From the NCBI GenBank assembly GCA_018267575.1, contig JAFDYF010000056.1, positions 372,001 to 436,000 on the forward strand: 64,000 nucleotides of DNA, in the 5' to 3' direction. Positions 62,680 to 64,000 of this stretch are shown here, one piece after another; within the stretch, counting starts at the first letter, position 1; each line of letters starts with the position of its first letter. The DNA comes from Bacteroidota bacterium. Lineage in GTDB: Bacteria > Bacteroidota > Bacteroidia > Chitinophagales > Chitinophagaceae. Position numbers and translations under genes: made by a program. Below the pieces are notes generated by a model, which had not been told where the DNA came from, searched no databases, and saw only the letters and a list, made by a program, of their open reading frames with translations.

Positions 62680-63420
62680 CTACTTATTCGCCACAAAATA
62701 ATCCCGCATGGTCACAAATGCTTTTTCTTTTAGTGATTGTATGGTATCGTTAGGCCGGATTTCTATAGGTGCTAAAAAGTCCATTCTTAAACGATAGGGG
62801 AGTAGGAAAAATATTTTGTCGGGAGGCATGGCTTTTTTGCTGTTGAAGATTACTGCTGGTATAATGGATTTACCGGTTTCGATGGCCAACTTGAAAGCAC
62901 CATCATGAAAGGGTTTCAAAGGTTCAGTAGTTTTGTTGCGGGTACCTTCGGGGTAAATGGACATGTGTAGTCCCATTGCTAATACTTCTTTCATTTTATT
63001 ATAACTTTCCCTTCGGCTCGCATCACTTTTTCGGTCAACCAATACACTGCCTGTTTTGTAAATCAAACCAAACACGGGCACTTTTGCCATTTCGATTTTT
63101 GCAATGGTTTTATTTCCTCCAGGAATATATGGGCATGAAACAGGTACATCCAATAATGCGTTATGATTACAAACCACAATATAGGTTTCCCCTTTTTTGA
63201 AATTTTCTTTTCCCCTTACAGAAAGCGGGCAGCCTGCTAGTGTGAGAAAAACATTCATCCAACCTTTTGCAAGTGCAATAAAGATTCTTGTTTTTGCTGG
63301 GTCTTTTCGATAATAGCTGAACAAGTAAAATGGGATCAGCAATATAAGCATCGTGATCACAAATACAATCAATGCCCAAAATGCCCAGATCCTTCCAAAA
63401 ATGTTTTTAAAAATTTTCAT
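62680..63420 (-). CDS. plsC: 1-acyl-sn-glycerol-3-phosphate acyltransferase
   Basis: The 246-residue protein has an N-terminal TM region (residues about 12-36), then the PlsC acyltransferase with the HX4D motif H86-N-A-L-L-D91 (VVCNHNALLDVPVS) and the EGTRNKT substrate motif. FNSKKAMPPDK follows. It transfers an acyl group to lysophosphatidic acid in phospholipid synthesis at the cytoplasmic side of the inner membrane. The length is normal for the family. It is convergent with lptD and lies 101 bp downstream of ung on the same strand. Confidence 0.93.
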   Translation of the reverse strand: MKIFKNIFGRIWAFWALIVFVITMLILLIPFYLFSYYRKDPAKTRIFIALAKGWMNVFLTLAGCPLSVRGKENFKKGETYIVVCNHNALLDVPVSCPYIPGGNKTIAKIEMAKVPVFGLIYKTGSVLVDRKSDASRRESYNKMKEVLAMGLHMSIYPEGTRNKTTEPLKPFHDGAFKLAIETGKSIIPAVIFNSKKAMPPDKIFFLLPYRLRMDFLAPIEIRPNDTIQSLKEKAFVTMRDYFVANK

Positions 63421-63521
63421 TTAATCAACTTTTGTATTTCTATTAAGCATCGTTGACATAGTTTATCCCGTGAATAACGGGACTCGCTTGTTCTTTAGTA
63501 CCACTATTCGTCGATGACCAA

Positions 63522-64000
63522 TTAAACCTTCCAGTCAATCATTTCAATATGATGCTGTTCAAGATACTCATTGGTTTTGGAAAAATGCTTGCATCCATAA
63601 AAACCTCTTTCTACTGAAAAGGGCGAAGGGTGTGCTGCTTTCAGTAATAAATGTTTTATGCCGTCGATCAATAATTGTTTTTCCTGAGCAAATTTGCCCC
63701 ATAGCAGAAATACCACATGGCTCTTTTTTTCTGATATTTTTTTGATGGCTGCATCGGTGAACTGTGCCCAGCCAATTTTGGAATGGCTCATCGGTTCATT
63801 GGCCCTTACCGTTAAGGATGCATTTAATAATAAAACCCCTTGCTCGGCCCAGTGCGTTAGGTTTCCATGCGAGGGGATGGGCATGCCTAAATCGGTTTTG
63901 AGTTCCTTAAAAATGTTCACCAGTGATGGCGGTGGTGCCACCCCGTTGGGAACGGAGAAACTAAGTCCATGTGCCTGACCGGGGCCATGATAGGGATCTT
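63522..64000 (-). CDS. ung: Uracil-DNA glycosylase, 5' end cut off by the window edge
   Basis: About 158 C-terminal residues are visible. They include the catalytic water-activating motif [16 protein letters not shown] starting near base 63998, [16 protein letters not shown], the DNA-binding [13 protein letters not shown] and the catalytic His loop HPSPFS (Phe in place of the common Leu), followed by [15 protein letters not shown]. Ung removes uracil from DNA. An internal ATG at 63941 is not the real start, because the family motif continues upstream to the window end. The N-terminal part lies beyond base 64000. Confidence 0.97.
   Translation of the reverse strand, partial: DPYHGPGQAHGLSFSVPNGVAPPPSLVNIFKELKTDLGMPIPSHGNLTHWAEQGVLLLNASLTVRANEPMSHSKIGWAQFTDAAIKKISEKKSHVVFLLWGKFAQEKQLLIDGIKHLLLKAAHPSPFSVERGFYGCKHFSKTNEYLEQHHIEMIDWKV

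Overview
The window looks like a chromosomal stretch of a Bacteroidota bacterium, most likely from the Chitinophagaceae or a close family. The evidence is indirect: many exported proteins with short signal peptides ending in an Ala-Gln junction, a TonB-dependent receptor with a carboxypeptidase-like N-terminal domain followed by a fasciclin lipoprotein, DUF2807 and DUF4136 lipoproteins, an LptD/OstA/MCE/amidase cluster, several TAnnTTTG-type -7 elements, and few clear Shine-Dalgarno sequences. No rRNA, tRNA, insertion sequence, phage gene or CRISPR array was found. Both ends cut genes: an amidohydrolase at base 1 and uracil-DNA glycosylase at base 64000.

Layout. 1-6.3 kb (minus strand): an Omp85-like protein, a porin-like barrel and two tandem amidohydrolases, preceded by an HdeD-like membrane protein. 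6.3-12.1 kb: an accessory region with two tandem SRPBCC proteins divergent from a GlxA/AraC regulator, several very small genes, a PpiC isomerase, a DinB-like protein and three kinds of inverted repeat. 12.4-22 kb (plus strand): two methyltransferases, a sulfur block (sulfide:quinone oxidoreductase, TusE/DsrC-like, DsrE-like) and a complete tripartite RND efflux operon (TolC, adaptor, permease) ending in a small PII-like protein. Matching 5-4-5 dyads lie in front of both the sulfur block and the efflux operon. 22.4-31.2 kb: a DUF2807 lipoprotein, then penicillin-binding protein 1C divergent from an alpha-2-macroglobulin lipoprotein with an intact thioester motif.

31.5-38.7 kb: an exported unknown, an ABC-2 permease, a Tat-exported M24 peptidase, two universal-stress-like proteins, an M48 lipoprotein peptidase and two small membrane proteins whose stop codons overlap. 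38.8-48 kb: purC, a TonB receptor plus fasciclin lipoprotein, a sulfatase with an unusual N-terminal metal motif, a barrel protein and a DUF4136 lipoprotein. 48-54.5 kb: a third universal-stress-like protein behind three helically phased direct repeats, a small zinc-ribbon-like protein, a 728-residue Tyr/Trp/Gly-rich exported protein, ychF and a fused SpmA-SpmB-like protein. 54.7-64 kb: envelope biogenesis (small barrel, OstA/LptA-like, MCE/MlaD, cell-wall amidase, divergent LptD), plsC and ung.

The most interesting material is the sulfide-oxidation block beside an RND efflux pump with a PII-like protein and shared candidate operators, the divergent PBP1C/alpha-2-macroglobulin pair, the phased direct repeats at 48.07 kb, and a composite intergenic repeat present in four copies near 44.1 and 51.8 kb. 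I saw no clearly unprecedented multi-gene system. Functional links between neighbouring genes are inferences from position.
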